From the NCBI GenBank assembly GCA_023374045.1, contig CM041779.1, positions 300,152,167 through 300,216,166 on the forward strand: DNA of 64,000 nt. The letters are read 5' to 3'. The notes beneath the pieces are model-generated. The model made no database searches. It was not told where the DNA came from and saw only the letters and a program-made list of their open reading frames with translations. Every line of letters starts with the position of its first letter. Positions within the stretch are counted from its first letter, which is position 1. This document shows positions 12,220 to 23,893 of the stretch, one piece after another. The DNA comes from Limonium bicolor (taxonomy: Eukaryota; Streptophyta; Magnoliopsida; Caryophyllales; Plumbaginaceae). The translations under genes and the position numbers were made by a program.

Positions 12220-15200
12220 TGTAACACCCCTCTCCATAATCACGATATAATCTCTCACGTAACAATAAATAAAACGTCTCGCAGCGGAAAAACAAATAAC
12301 CATTACAAAACTCACTCGGGTGTCACCGGCCGTTACTCGCCCATGCGAGCAACGCAGCCAAACTACATCCAACTTCCAATACCAATAAACTGCTAACCGC
12401 AGTGATAACGAGAAACTCCTATACATCATACTAAGTCATAACCATAAACATCGACAAGTGAGCGTCTACCCAATCCTGAATACACAACCTTACCATAATA
12501 CAATTCACCATCATCATTGCTATACAACATCTCCAAGTGTGGTGACAAAGGTAACTCTCCAATTACCCTGTTCCTGCTCTTCAGCTCCGACAATGATCAA
12601 CAACCTGTAATGGTGTAGTATCAGCGATAGACGCTGAGTATGCCGGGCCTGGACCCTAATGGTCACTTGTCATTTTAACCATCTTATTATTAGATCGGTT
12701 TCATGCTTTTCCATTTACAGGTGTACTCAATACTGTAATAAACATGTATAATATTCATAATCAACCATCCAAATATCCACAAACATTTAACCATCCATCC
12801 AATCCAAACATTCATTTAATATCACAAACCACACTTATATATCGAACGTATCGAGTATCAACAATATATTGTACAATGTACAACCGCCGTAGCGTACAGT
12901 TTTCATATTCGATTTACCTTAGCCTTGTAGGCTCCATCCAACCATCAACACACAATAAAATAACCACAAGTATAACCAATGAACAACAAAGCGAAACAAC
13001 GAGAACAATAAACAAGTATTAAGTCTCGTCCATGGTATTGTTCGCCACTGTATAAGTCTCAATTGTTTTAGTTGTTCAGTTATACCTAGTGACAATGTCT
13101 CGTTAAAACGACATGTCTCTAGTTACCCATATATTATGGCGGGTCACCCACGGCAGTAGCCACTCCAACGGTAGAGTCTCCGACCAACGAGCCATTCTAG
13201 CTCACGGGAAATTTTCTTGATACTTACGGACCCGTACGCGGACATCCTGGTATCGTTTTTGTGATCACAGCGCGCACCAAGAGCCACATCCTCTTGGCTT
13301 TCCTCCCATTCCATTAATTAATTAATTATTTATACCATCGCATCGCATTACCAAATTTTCTAACACAGCAGACTAAGGTCATTAGTCCAATCCGGAGTCT
13401 GTAAACTCGGGATCCAGTGTTAGATACGAGAGCGGCGTATAGAAAGGCCAATGCTCCGTATAAAAGTCTCAGATAATATGTATATCTTATTATCTTAGTG
13501 CTACAACGTTTTACTTACGTTCCTTATATTTCATATAAGATAGCACCATAGCCGCTAGTTCGTTTTATATATAGGTTCATATATACGAACCAATACTGTT
13601 AACTCAACAACAGTAAATAATAAGCAGCTATAAATATACAGTTCATGCATATTAATTATCACATTCAGACAAACAATCTTATCACAGATCACACAGATGT
13701 CTGAACTGAGGAAGCCCTCAGTGACAATCAAAAACACATAACAACATACAAGTTATATCAACCAAATCCGAGCCCAAGGAGCAACCTTAGGACAACTCGA
13801 CAAACCCCTTTACATACCGTTCACCCTGATTGTATTACGGTGGAGTATGAATCAGCAAGATCCTCTGCTCCGTGTAGTCCGCTAGCTCGTCGAGCGTCTT
13901 GTCAGAAGTACAATCTAAACGGTAATAAACTATAAGTCAGTCTCCATGACTAACTACACCCGGTATTTCCGAGTAATAAGTAACCCCGACAGTTCACCCC
14001 TGTTTTCTACAGTTGTTTGTTACGGGTTCTCTAAAACAGCCGGTTTTGTTACTTAAACGCGTACGTCATAACATTTCAACTGTTAAGTTTAATTTGTTGT
14101 ATTTCTTTTTAATCTTGTCCACCATCTAGCTTAGGTACATATCCTATAGTTGCATGTATTCATGCATGATTGTAGTACATTATTACTTTTTTTTTAAATA
14201 ACCACCACTATTAAATCATATGGTTTTCAACCAAAATATATATCCACCTTATATACATTATTCTTGTGTATGTATATATTTACCACGTAGGTAATTCCCA
14301 TGAGTTCAATAAACTCTTATATTTTATGTTACTTTTTATCATCTTTTATTAGATGATCACTCCCATTAGTTGTATTATTTTATACAACTTATATTAAGAT
14401 TATTATCCCAATAATATGTAACATTTTATGTTGTATATTTACAACTCCTAAGGTTTATCCAATACAAACCTTAGTTTATAAATCCCATTTTTATAGTTCA
14501 TCACATTATTTTATGTGAGTATCCTTACTCATATTAATTCCATTTAAAACCATACAATTGTTATAACATTTATAACATTATAGACCTTAGTCTAAAATTC
14601 ATTTTCCAACTCTTATAAATTCGGTATTGCCCTTGAATTTATTTAAATTCTATTTTGACCACACAACATTATGTAATGTTATACCATGTGCTAATATCAT
14701 TTGATATGATATTTTTATTTCCTTTATCTTATAACCTATAGTTTTTTTTTATACAAAACTATTATATATTGCCTCATAGGCATATATATTAAACCTTACT
14801 CTTTTTCATAAACCATAGTCTCCTTTATTTACAAAGTCACCCCTTCCTTTTTACCATGTTATATATACCATTCAATATAACATTTCTAACTTATAAAAGA
14901 GTATAACCTATGGTTATTTTTTGTAAATTCCGAACAGCCCTTGTGCTATTCTATAATTGCCATTTGGCCCTATTTATAACATATAGTTTTACCATATCAT
15001 TAAAGTCATATCTTATACACATATCTCAATAGATACTCTTATATAATTCTAAAAATCTCCAAATTTTACCAAAGGGTTATAAATATCCTTATTAACCCAT
15101 ATACTCTTGGTATTTACCATTCCACCAACTATTTTTCTCCAAAGTGTCATAATGACATAATAACTATATATTATACATATATAGTTTATTTTAATTCCAA

Positions 15201-17844
15201 AACAACTCAATAAATTCCTAAAAATTCCTAATCGCCCATGGGTGTTTAAAACACCATTGTACACCCTTAATTTTTGGTAATAACATATTTACCACATATG
15301 TTATAAAAATATTACCATAAAATACTTATCTTATTATAAAACCTTAAATAAGTTATCTAACTTATTTATTTTGGTCAAGACCTAGCATATGGTCAATGTT
15401 GACCTCCTTAATATTTCCTTGACCATTAATTCCTTATAATTACGGTTTAGTACCCAAACTTTTCAAAATTCACCATTTAACCCCAAAACATTATAAAACC
15501 TTATAAACTTTATTTTAATCCCTTTTTAACTCTAATTTTCGGCCTTATTATTCTAAAGCCCTTAAATTTAATTTAATTACACCTAATACCCCATTTATTT
15601 TCGGTAATGCATTTATACTGCTTAAACTTAAATAAAAGCTTGTAAATGCATAAATAAAATGGCCTAAAATACATGGCCTTATTACAAACATTTGCTTGCA
15701 AAATAAATTACACATAAATGTCCCAAAAACACTTATAATTCTTGGCCTCACCACACACTTTTCATTTAATTACCAAACTTCCACATAATGTCTTAAATTT
15801 GACAATTATGCTTGTTTAATTAGTTATAAAATTTATTAAACCATTTCTTAAACATTTTAAGGTCAAACAAGACCTTGTTTTTCTCCTTCACTCACGGCAA
15901 TTAATATACACACACTTAAACTTGTGTTAATGCAACAAGTTAAGGTTTTAAGTAATTTATACCTTGATTTAACCTAGATAGAACCTTGTTTGGTTTGGCC
16001 ACCTTAAGTAGAAATTCTCCACAGCTTGTTTTACATGTTTTCAAACAGAAACCAAGGCCTAGTTAGTCTCCAAGAAAGATCTAACCATAAGAAGTAATTT
16101 AATGTAAGATTTAAGGCAAAAATCACCTTAAAGATGCAAGGAGAGTTCAAGATGATTTCGACCTGAATCAAACACACCACAAGGTGTTAGATCCACCATA
16201 TTGACATAGGAAATAGCTAGATCTCAACAAGCTACCTTGTTATTAGGTTTTACCTTGGAAAAATGCCTTAAAAGAGGGTATTTCCTTTGGATCTCGGCCA
16301 TCCTTGCTCCAAATGGCTTACCAACAGATTCTACATGAAAAGGAGAAGAAGATGAGGCTATTACCAAAGTTTCACAGCCGAACTTGAAGGGAATCAAAAG
16401 TTATGAGCTTAAAGCACATTTTTACCTTAAATGGTCAAGACTTGAACTTTCCTCCTTAGATCTGGTTATGAACGAGATTGAACATTCCTTTAACCTCAGA
16501 ATTACACTACATAGATGTATATAAGAGGTTGGAGTGTAGATCAATCGAAAAAGGAAAGAAAGATGAAGAAAATGGGCATTTTTATGCCTTAAGAGCTTAC
16601 CTAGAGCTTGAGCTCTCTCCAATGGAGCTTGGGGACTTACCTATGGTGGAAGAGGAGCCAAAGAGAGTGTTTGGCAATGAGCTCCACGTTTGGAATGGAG
16701 CTAATGAGAGAAATGACCTAGTTTTGCCTTAAAGCACATTTTTTTGCATTTTTTTATGTTTTAAGTGACTTGATGACTCACACCAATTGATTGGTGTTGA
16801 TAAATTCGTGGGAGACAACAGCAAGGGGCAGCTGGACATGATAGGAAAGGTGGGTGAATTATTTGTACATAATTGATTCCAATTTGATTGAATAAAGGAG
16901 TAATAATGTTACTTTTAGCCATTTATTGTAAGGTGACTAAGCACTTTTGTCTTGTACCAGCTGGAGCCACGAAATTCAAAGAGGAAGAGGAGTAAATGGA
17001 GGCTCCAATTCAGTTGGTTCACATGGGTAAGGTAAGTGGAGCCCACTTGTTTTGTTTTATAAGGTAAAGTTTGTCTTTTTTTGTTATTTTATGTAAAAGT
17101 AAGAGCATATATTTAATTGTCACATGTCTCTTGTCTCTTGGTCTGTTAAGAGACTTAATTATCTGATTTTATGTAGTCCATTTCGTGGTCAATGGTCAAC
17201 ATTGACCAACTTAGTCAATGTTGACCCAAACGGGCCCCACATTAGGGTTTTATTAATATTTTAATATTAAATTTGTAAAAGTTTGTAAATTTCTGGAATT
17301 AAATTCCTAATATCATATAATATGATATTTTATTATATTTAAAGGTAATTATAACCTTTTAGCCCATTTAAAACCAATTTAAAAGACAACTTCACAAAAA
17401 CGTGCTTTAAGGAGTTTTAGCGCACATTTTGTGTTGCCTGGTGTTTCTGAGCTCTGTTTTCTTTGACAACGGTCTTGTTGTGTTCCTTACATGATATTTG
17501 ATCATGTAATTCAATTTTATATCATTTGGAGGTCATTAGACCTTTAAGGTTTCTTAGAGCACCTTTTTGCTCTATATGACCTTGAAGCATGTAAGTGCTT
17601 GTTCTTTGTGTTGGAGTGTTGTCCAACGGTTATAATATGTTTAATATTATGTTAATAGACTTAGGACAAATTTTTAGGTCCTAAGAAGTTCATTTGGGTA
17701 TTTATTTACCCTTAACAGTCAAAGGGTGCAACATCTTGTTTTATGTTGACCACTGTTGTTCTCAGTTGACTTATAAGGCATGTTCAGGCCTTAATTAATG
17801 TGATTAAATATTTAATCCATGTTTAATAAGTTTGGGGTATTTCA
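12220..17844 (-). repeat. 5' LTR of element E
   Basis: This repeat of 5,625 bp is near-identical to 1980-7584. Together the two LTRs make up over 70 percent of the element, which is exceptional for a plant LTR retrotransposon. The TTGAC cluster recurs at 17187-17226. No gene is seen inside. Confidence 0.95.
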
Positions 17845-17849
17845 CCGAC
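17845..17849. repeat. Right target-site duplication of element E (CCGAC)
   Basis: Second copy of CCGAC immediately after the LTR terminus TTTCA; pairs with 1975-1979. Confidence 0.95.
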
Positions 17850-20023
17850 ATTGACGGGATAAGTTTCATGGACTATCAACTGAAACCCACTCAACCGAGA
17901 CTAGGTGTAACCTTACCATGCATTGCATCCAAGAAAAAGCATACAAAAAATCATTAAGTTAAAATCCAAAATCAACCATCCCCATTAATCGTTTTCAGCA
18001 TTTCATGCATCTATACATAGTAATTCCATATTACCACAACATAATCCATTGTAGATAGTCTCATTTGCATACTCCCATATCGAAATGACATCTTTGAAAA
18101 AAATCTTGAGAAATTGATTGAACAAAATGCTCGAATCACTAAACTCTCGACCCGTCAACGAACACAAGGGTCCAATCAAAATCAGCACAACAAACCAAGT
18201 GAGTAGTGTGCGAAGAGCAGTATTTTCTCTTGAATTTCAAGTGAGGGTATTGGACAATCCGCTGAGCGACGAGGAAAGATAGAGCCAGTCCATAGAGGTA
18301 AAACCATGAGCGACATGTGCATTCCTTTAGCACATGGAGAGGCACAATACATAGTGAGATCGATGTCGATAAACAGGATACGAACTGTGATTCATGCAAA
18401 GATCTGAGTATAGTAAGAAAACAATCACTGACTAATGAGAATGACGAGGCACTTAGGAATAAAAATCTCCACAAAACCAAAATGCTTTGATTGCCCTGTA
18501 CATAATCCCTTAGTGAGCCCCGCTGAGCCTTTCACAATAAATCTTTTTCTACCAACTCCACAACATGCTAACTCACATACACATACATACTCACCCTTGC
18601 AATAAAGGATCTCGAAGGATCCAGAGCCATGATCTCTCACCCACCACCTTTCACAAAAACAACTAATGAAATGTTTGAAGAAATCAGTGAGTCAATGCAA
18701 CTCTAAAGCCAAACACTTAAAAAAAGAACACTGAAAATGTTCAAGAAGATCGATGAGTCAATGCAACTCCAAAGCTGAAAGCCAAAATACAAAGCAGAGA
18801 ACACTTGAGAAAGTTGATGAGCCAAATGCAATTTCAAAAAACAAAATGAGAAGAACGTTCAAATCGAACACCAGAAAAGATAAGAAGAAGAAATCTAATT
18901 GAGAAGGACCAATGATGTCCCGTAGAAACCAATAAAAGGTTATCAAAACCCACGACAAAGGCGAAACACGTCCTTTATTGCACAAAAGCTCCACAATTCC
19001 CAAATAAATCCCATAGTCCCGTGTAACGTACATCATACCCCTCAGCCCAGTTACAACCCAATAAAGACCTCTGACTCGTAAGTTAATGAGCGTTAACTAA
19101 AAGTACCGGATCTGAAGCATGAACATAAGCTTCGTACTTGTTATCAACATGTCCCATCATACCAAAGGGGACCGTGACGAATGAGTGTGACCTAATCTCA
19201 CAAGGTCTTTAGATTGTGAGTGACTCTTCGATTAAACTACCAAATCGTAATCAGCCTACCCCATTGCAGGTGAGGATTTTATGAGGAACGGAAAGTTCAT
19301 AACCTTGTAAAGAAATTCTCAGGAAAATACTGCTCTGAGCATCAAGAGTATCATCACGACATTAGCACACACGGCCATACTCACGAGAGATTGACCCATA
19401 ACCCTCCATGAGAGGAAAGTGATTCACGTATTCCAGTTCAACAATCACTCAAGATCGAAAAGAAGATGTATTATATTCGTAAACTTCATATTAATAGAGA
19501 TATGACTGTACCTTCTCTCCAAAAATTGCATATGCATTTTGCATCGTGTCTAGCATTTAATATTTGCATGCACCATAATCATTTCATATTCAACATTTGA
19601 CTGGTAAGAATTCTACCTAGTCTCGCTGAAAGTTGACTTCAGTTATAGTTGTGAAGCATAACTTTCGATCGAAAGATGTCAACTAGAGCCATCCTTGGCC
19701 ATCATCAAGCTATATCGAACCATCTTGGAGCCATTTTGGGCTGTCCCCGAGCTACATCGAACCAAATAGAGGCCACCTGAGCCATTCGAAGATCATCCCA
19801 GAGCTGTCCAGTGTCATTCACGAGTCACACCAAGACAGCCTTGGAGCAGCATTGACACCACTTTTGAAGCCAAGCTGGAGCCATGGGGGAGCCACCCTTA
19901 AAACATTATGACCATCCCTAGAGCTACACAGGAGCCACCCCAACAATTTGAGAACCATAAAGAGCCACCTCAAATTCATGTTAGAGTTATTTCGTCACCA
20001 AGGCCTTGTCTATAAAGTTCGAA

Positions 20024-20063
20024 CTACGTATGGTCTGATCTCTATATGGAATTGAGTACGTAG
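20024..20063 (+). other. CTACGTA/TACGTAG hairpin block, element A 3' UTR
   Basis: Outer arms CTACGTA and TACGTAG pair perfectly. Inside, CTCTAT and ATTGAG pair with one mismatch around the loop ATGGA; TGGTCTGAT is a 5'-side bulge. It is followed by GGCAGCCC and GGGTGCGACC, as in the other three copies in this window (36287, 42077, 47830). Confidence 0.65.
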
Positions 20064-20439
20064 GCAGCCCTTCCAGGGTGCGACCACCTCAAAGACAAAA
20101 CCTCCCTTTTTCCCCCATTCCAACTAATGCATCGTCACACTTATCCGGCCTAAAGTCATCCCGGAGCCATCCATGGAAATCCTGAAGCCATAACTGGGAC
20201 TACCACGAAGTTATTCAACCATGTTAGCTATTCACACGTGAAAAACCATTCACCCACTACAAGGTCCACAGAAAACCTCATCAAACCACAATAAAGCCAT
20301 CGTTGGAGCCATCAAACCACCCTAAAAATCTTGAAGCAAATAAAAAATTCTTCAACCACTCTGAAACGCACCAACCACCTAAAATGATCACACCCCATCG
20401 AAAACACACCAATCATATAAAACCCACCAACCACCCGAG

Positions 20440-20600
20440 ACCATTCGTCACACCGGAGCCATCAGTGCATACCGGAGCCATCGGCGCATACCGGAGTCAT
20501 CAGTGCATACCGGAGCCATCAGCGCATGCTGGAGCCATCTCAGATCCTTGAAGCCATGCCGGAGCCATCTCGAAGTTTTGATGTAACTCTAGAGCCATCT
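20440..20600 (+). repeat. Short tandem repeat, ~19-bp CCGGAGCCATCAGTGCATA units
   Basis: About five near-perfect head-to-tail units with G/A and C/T variants, grading into looser GGAGCCATC repeats on both sides. Element B has about three units at 42364-42430, so copy number differs between the two elements. Confidence 0.8.
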
Positions 20601-20723
20601 GCTCACACAAAAACCTACACCCACAAACAGGGAGTTGGATCAAATAATACATTTGTTAACCATCTCACATCGCATATCACTTACATATACCCACAAAATT
20701 TGTTCACTATCTAATGTATCTTC

Positions 20724-21875
20724 ACACGGCAGCTTGCGCTACTAGTGCGGTCGCTTTTTCGTTTTACACCCGCTAGGCAGCTATTGCGCTACTAGTGTGG
20801 TCGTTTTTTTGTTTTACACCCACTAGGCAGCTATTGCGCGACTAGTGTGATCCCTTTTTCATTTTACACCCGCTGGGCATCTATTACGCTGCTAGTGCGG
20901 TCACTTTTTTGTTTTACACCCGCTAGGCAGCTATTGCGCTACTAGTGCGGTCACTTTTTCATTTTACACCCGCTAGGCAGCTATTGTGCTACAAGTGCGG
21001 TTGCATTTTTGTTCTATACCCGCTAGGCAGCTATTGCGCTACTAGTGCGGTTGTATTTTCGTTTTACACCCGCTAGGTAGCTATTGCGCTACTAGTGGAG
21101 TCACATATTTGTTTTACACCCGCTAGACAGCTATTGCGCTACTAGTGCGGTCGCATTTTTGTTTTACACCCGCTAGGCAGCTATTACGTTACTAGTGCAG
21201 TCACATTTTCGTTTTACACCCACAAGGCAGCTATTACGCTACTAGTGCGGTTGCATTTTTGTTTTACACCCGCTAGACAGCTATTACGCTACTAGTGCGG
21301 TCCCGCCTTTTTTCCTCCACTAGGCAGCTATTACGCTACTAGTGCGAGATCGTTCGCTTCATAACCCGCTGGGCAGTTATTACGCTACTAGTGCGGTCCC
21401 CATCTTTTCCTCAACTAGGCAGCTGCTACGCTACTAGTGCAAGATCGTTCACTTCATAACCCATTAAGCAGCTATTACTCTACTGGTGTGGTCCCGCTGT
21501 TTTTCCTCCACTAAGTAGCTATTACGCTACTAGTGTGAGATTGTTCACTTCATAACCCAGTAGGCAGCTATTACGCTACTGGTGCGGTCCTGTCGTTTTT
21601 CCTCCACTAGGCAACTATTACGCTACTAGTGCGAGATCGTTCATTTCATAACCCCCTAGGCAGCTATTACGCTACTAGTGCGGTCCCAATCTTTTCCTCC
21701 ACTAGCCAGCTATTACGCTACTAGTGCGAGATTGTTCACTTCATAACCCGCTAGGCAGCTATTACGCTACTAGCACGGTCCTGTCGTTTTTCCTTCACTA
21801 GGCAACTATTACACTACTAAAGCATGATCGTTTCACACCCACCTGCTAGGCAGCTATTACGCTACTAGTACGGTA
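20724..21875 (+). repeat. Minisatellite array of element A with two repeat architectures
   Basis: More than 20 units share the core CTAGGCAGCTATTACGCTAC. The first half has ~60-bp units with a GTTTTACACCCG linker. From about 21300 it changes to alternating ~45-50-bp units ending in TTTTTCCTCCA or CACTTCATAACCCG, i.e. a dimeric higher-order repeat. Only the dimeric form occurs in element B. Tandem arrays just upstream of the PPT are a known feature of Tat/Ogre elements and a proposed source of satellites. Confidence 0.9.
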
Positions 21876-21884
21876 CACAATGTA

Positions 21885-22150
21885 AAGTATTATAGGCTCG
21901 TCATAATCCCTATAGCTAGATATCAAGAGGTCTAGTTGAGGCACTCCTAAGTCCTCGTACTTCCAAGCGCATTCTAGGCCCGTCATAAGCCCTGGGACTA
22001 GATGTCAAGAGATCCAGTTGAGGCTCTCCTAAGTCCTCGTGCACCCCACAGCAATCTATTGATTAGCATTCTAGGCTCGTCATAAGTCCTAGGACTGGAT
22101 GTCAAGGGGTCCAGTTGAGGCTCGTAATAAGTCATTGTGCATTCAACTAT
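21885..22150 (+). repeat. ~90-bp tandem repeat upstream of the PPT, element A
   Basis: Roughly three units built on AGGCTCGTCATAAGTCCTA, GATGTCAAGAGGTC and CAGTTGAGGC, ending in CTCCTAAGTCCTCGT. The same family is expanded at 43497-43935 in element B. Confidence 0.85.
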
Positions 22151-22220
22151 CCTATAATTTCCCGTCGCATTCTTACATTATCTTCTTCGCGGTCGCATTC
22201 CAATGTGCCATAAAGCCATA

Positions 22221-22318
22221 GTGAGAATTTTTGGCACCCTCTCAACCTTGATCCAATTCTACAAGAACTTGCAAAATTGAATCAAGGGGAGTCATCTGTA
22301 GACACCAAAAATTCTCAC
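22221..22318 (+). other. PPT and nested stem structure at the 3' LTR junction of element A
   Basis: Polypurine tract AAGGGGAG at 22284-22291 precedes the LTR start at 22297. A stem of 18-nt arms (22247-22264 with 22269-22286, 15 of 18 paired) abuts the tract. An outer stem pairs GTGAGAATTTTTGGCA (22221-22236) with CACCAAAAATTCTCAC (22303-22318) inside the LTR. Element B keeps both stems. Confidence 0.7.
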
Positions 22319-23091
22319 CACATAAAGCAAAATTCAGTCAAATAAATAAAATAATAGGGTCATCGCCTTTCTTTTCAAAACTTATTGATGTGCATATCAA
22401 AATGAAACTGTCATTTTATGACAAATTTTTAAAATCAATTTTCAAAGCATCCGTTTTCAAACCTATCCCTTTTCGTTATTTACTTATTTTACCATTTTAT
22501 TATTGATCTATTTCATGTTAGTCTGTTATGTTTTATTTGCTCATGTATTTGCCTATTCATTTCTATTTTGGTTCATGTTACTTGTTTATTTTATCTAATT
22601 TCATTAAATTGAGACTTTACTCGTATTTTCTTTATCAGTAATTGCTTTGCCTTTATCATTATTACTTTTAGAATCATTTTCATCATTTTATATACATATT
22701 TTGTTATGTCGCCATTTCGATTTAACTCACTCTCATCTCATTTTATTTGGTTACTTCTTTTTTCTAGCTTATTTACTGCTATTCGTACATGGCTAATTTA
22801 ATTTTCATTGTTGTGGCATTCATTTGTATTTTACTTCCATTGTACTCTTACTATTTTATCATTTCTTGTATTCATTATTTTGTTATTTCGTGTTTCATTT
22901 ATATTATATTTTGTATTTCATTATTTACATTCTATTATTTCATGACCTTTGAGAAGAAAACCATTTATCAGATGGAACCCCTTTTGTCTTTTGTAAATTC
23001 CCATTTAAAACACTAGCATTTTTAGACATGTCATCCAGTTTGAATTAGCACTTTAGTATTATTTCTTGTACTGATATTCTAAGTTCTGAGA

Positions 23092-23177
23092 TAGCTAAGC
23101 TGGCTAGTGCATACATGGAAGGGTGAAGTCGTCCCTGGTTCAAATCCTTGTAGGAATGGGCACACTTTCATTTTTTT
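23092..23177 (+). promoter_or_regulatory. tRNA-like Pol III promoter module in LTR A
   Basis: The A box TAGCTAAGCTGG (23092-23103) fits the consensus TRGCNNARYNGG and the B box GGTTCAAATCC (23137-23147) fits GGTTCRANNCC. Spacing is tRNA-like, and a run of seven T (23171-23177) follows as a possible terminator. It is the best match to consensus of the four LTR copies. Confidence 0.65.
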
Positions 23178-23215
23178 GTCCCCTTCTCAGCAGGTCAAAC
23201 CCTAAACCCTTTACT

Positions 23216-23223
23216 TATAAATA
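23216..23223 (+). promoter_or_regulatory. TATA box of LTR A
   Basis: TATAAATA about 70 bp downstream of the tRNA-like module's B box, in the same relative place as the TATA boxes of B and C. Probable Pol II promoter for element RNA. Confidence 0.5.
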
Positions 23224-23399
23224 CACAACTCACAAACCTTGAAAATAGAAGGTAGCCGACAACATCAATCCCTAGACAAGAATCCTCTAAACATGGCTCT
23301 GTTTCTTCTCAATACACACAATAGCCGCCTCACACTTCTGAATTTTTTTCTCGACTGTCGAACAAGAACATACGGCTTAACCTTCTTCATTCCCATCAC

Positions 23400-23695
23400 C
23401 ACCAGTATATTTTCAATCAACAGGCGACAAGAAACATACCTACTACCTTCTTCATTCTCATTTGACTCACAGTATTGTGCTATCCCCAAACTGACGAACG
23501 AGCAACACACATGCCTTTTATTTTCTTCCATCTTTTGACTCACAATTTTCACAAACAAACTGACAAACAAGGAACATACACCTTTGGCCTCTCTTCATTT
23601 CCCATCCTCACTGTGATTTTTTCTAAACCAACTGGCGATCAAGGAGCATACTAGCTCCACCTCTCTTCGTTGCTCATCCTCAATGGTAATTTTAC
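23400..23695 (+). repeat. Degenerate ~70-75-bp repeats in LTR A, left of the LINE
   Basis: Units share AAGGA(A/G)CATAC, CTCCACCTCTCTTC and TCATCCTCAATGGTAATTTT-like blocks. At least two further units follow the LINE at 55893-56050, so the LINE landed inside a minisatellite downstream of the LTR promoter. Confidence 0.6.
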
Positions 23696-23708
23696 AACCT
23701 AACAAGAG
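23696..23708. repeat. Left target-site duplication of the LINE (13 bp)
   Basis: AACCTAACAAGAG, repeated exactly at 55893-55905 after the LINE poly(A). A 13-bp duplication of this kind is typical of target-primed reverse transcription. Confidence 0.92.
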
Positions 23709-23893
23709 GAGTAGTGGCGGCGAAAGTACAACGGGATGTCCTCCCTCCACTATCCTCTCTCCGATATCCTCGTTCACTAGCGTGCCTTAACAGCCCACCT
23801 CAGCCACTATGATTAACCACCGGCAGACTACCACCACAAAACCACCACAACAAAAACCAACCACCGGCAGACTACCACCACAAAAACCAACTC
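23709..23893 (+). other. LINE 5' untranslated region
   Basis: GC-richer than the flanking LTR. It contains a ~45-bp direct repeat based on CCACCGGCAGACTACCACCA (near 23817-23890). This end probably carries the internal promoter expected for L1 elements, but I see no specific motif. Confidence 0.5.

Larger units (their letters stand above)
1980..17844 (-). mobile_element. Element E: gag-only Ty3/gypsy-type element with 5.6-kb LTRs
   Basis: This is a complete LTR retrotransposon of 15,865 bp with near-identical terminal repeats (1980-7584 and 12220-17844), a CCGAC target duplication, a primer-binding site and a polypurine tract. The primer site lies at 12204-12215 and gag reads leftward, so the element is on the minus strand. 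Only gag is recognisable in the 4.6-kb internal region; protease, reverse transcriptase, RNase H and integrase are absent. Primer site, PPT context and gag style resemble Del/Tekay chromoviruses, but lineage assignment without pol is tentative. Mobility would need enzymes in trans, as in large retrotransposon derivatives (LARDs). Near-identity of the LTRs suggests a fairly recent insertion. Confidence 0.93.
17850..22296 (+). mobile_element. Element A internal region, right part (3' untranslated)
   Basis: Collinear with 39970-44088 of element B. It has no credible coding frame on either strand; the open frames at 18139-18480 and 18758-19036 (minus) are not maintained as proteins in B. From 19680 the sequence is dominated by GAGCCAT words, then a conserved hairpin block (20024-20063), then three tandem-repeat families (20440-22150), and finally a hairpin and polypurine tract ahead of the 3' LTR. 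This is the layout known for 3' untranslated regions of Tat/Ogre elements, which are prone to tandem-repeat growth. Confidence 0.8.
22297..23708 (+). mobile_element. 3' LTR of element A, first segment
   Basis: Starts TGTAGACACCAAAAATTCTC directly after the polypurine tract and aligns with the LTRs of B at 32563 and 44089. It is interrupted at 23708 by the LINE, whose right flank resumes at 55893. It carries a tRNA-like module, a TATA box and a degenerate minisatellite. Its 75-codon open frame at 22789-23016 is low-complexity and not credible. Confidence 0.85.

Noticed and set aside
18139..18480. 113-codon minus-strand frame and its counterpart 40163-40495
   Set aside because: Frames do not correspond between the two elements and no domain is recognisable; chance frame in non-coding element sequence.
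20303..20714. Possible repetitive peptide encoded by GAGCCAT repeats (PEPSAHAGAI-type)
   Set aside because: Open only because the repeat unit lacks stops in that frame; element B has different frame and copy number.
20724..21875. Regular repeats resembling a CRISPR array (also 42615-43480)
   Set aside because: Spacers are themselves repeated variants of a linker, units drift gradually, and the context is the 3' UTR of a plant retrotransposon; this is a minisatellite.
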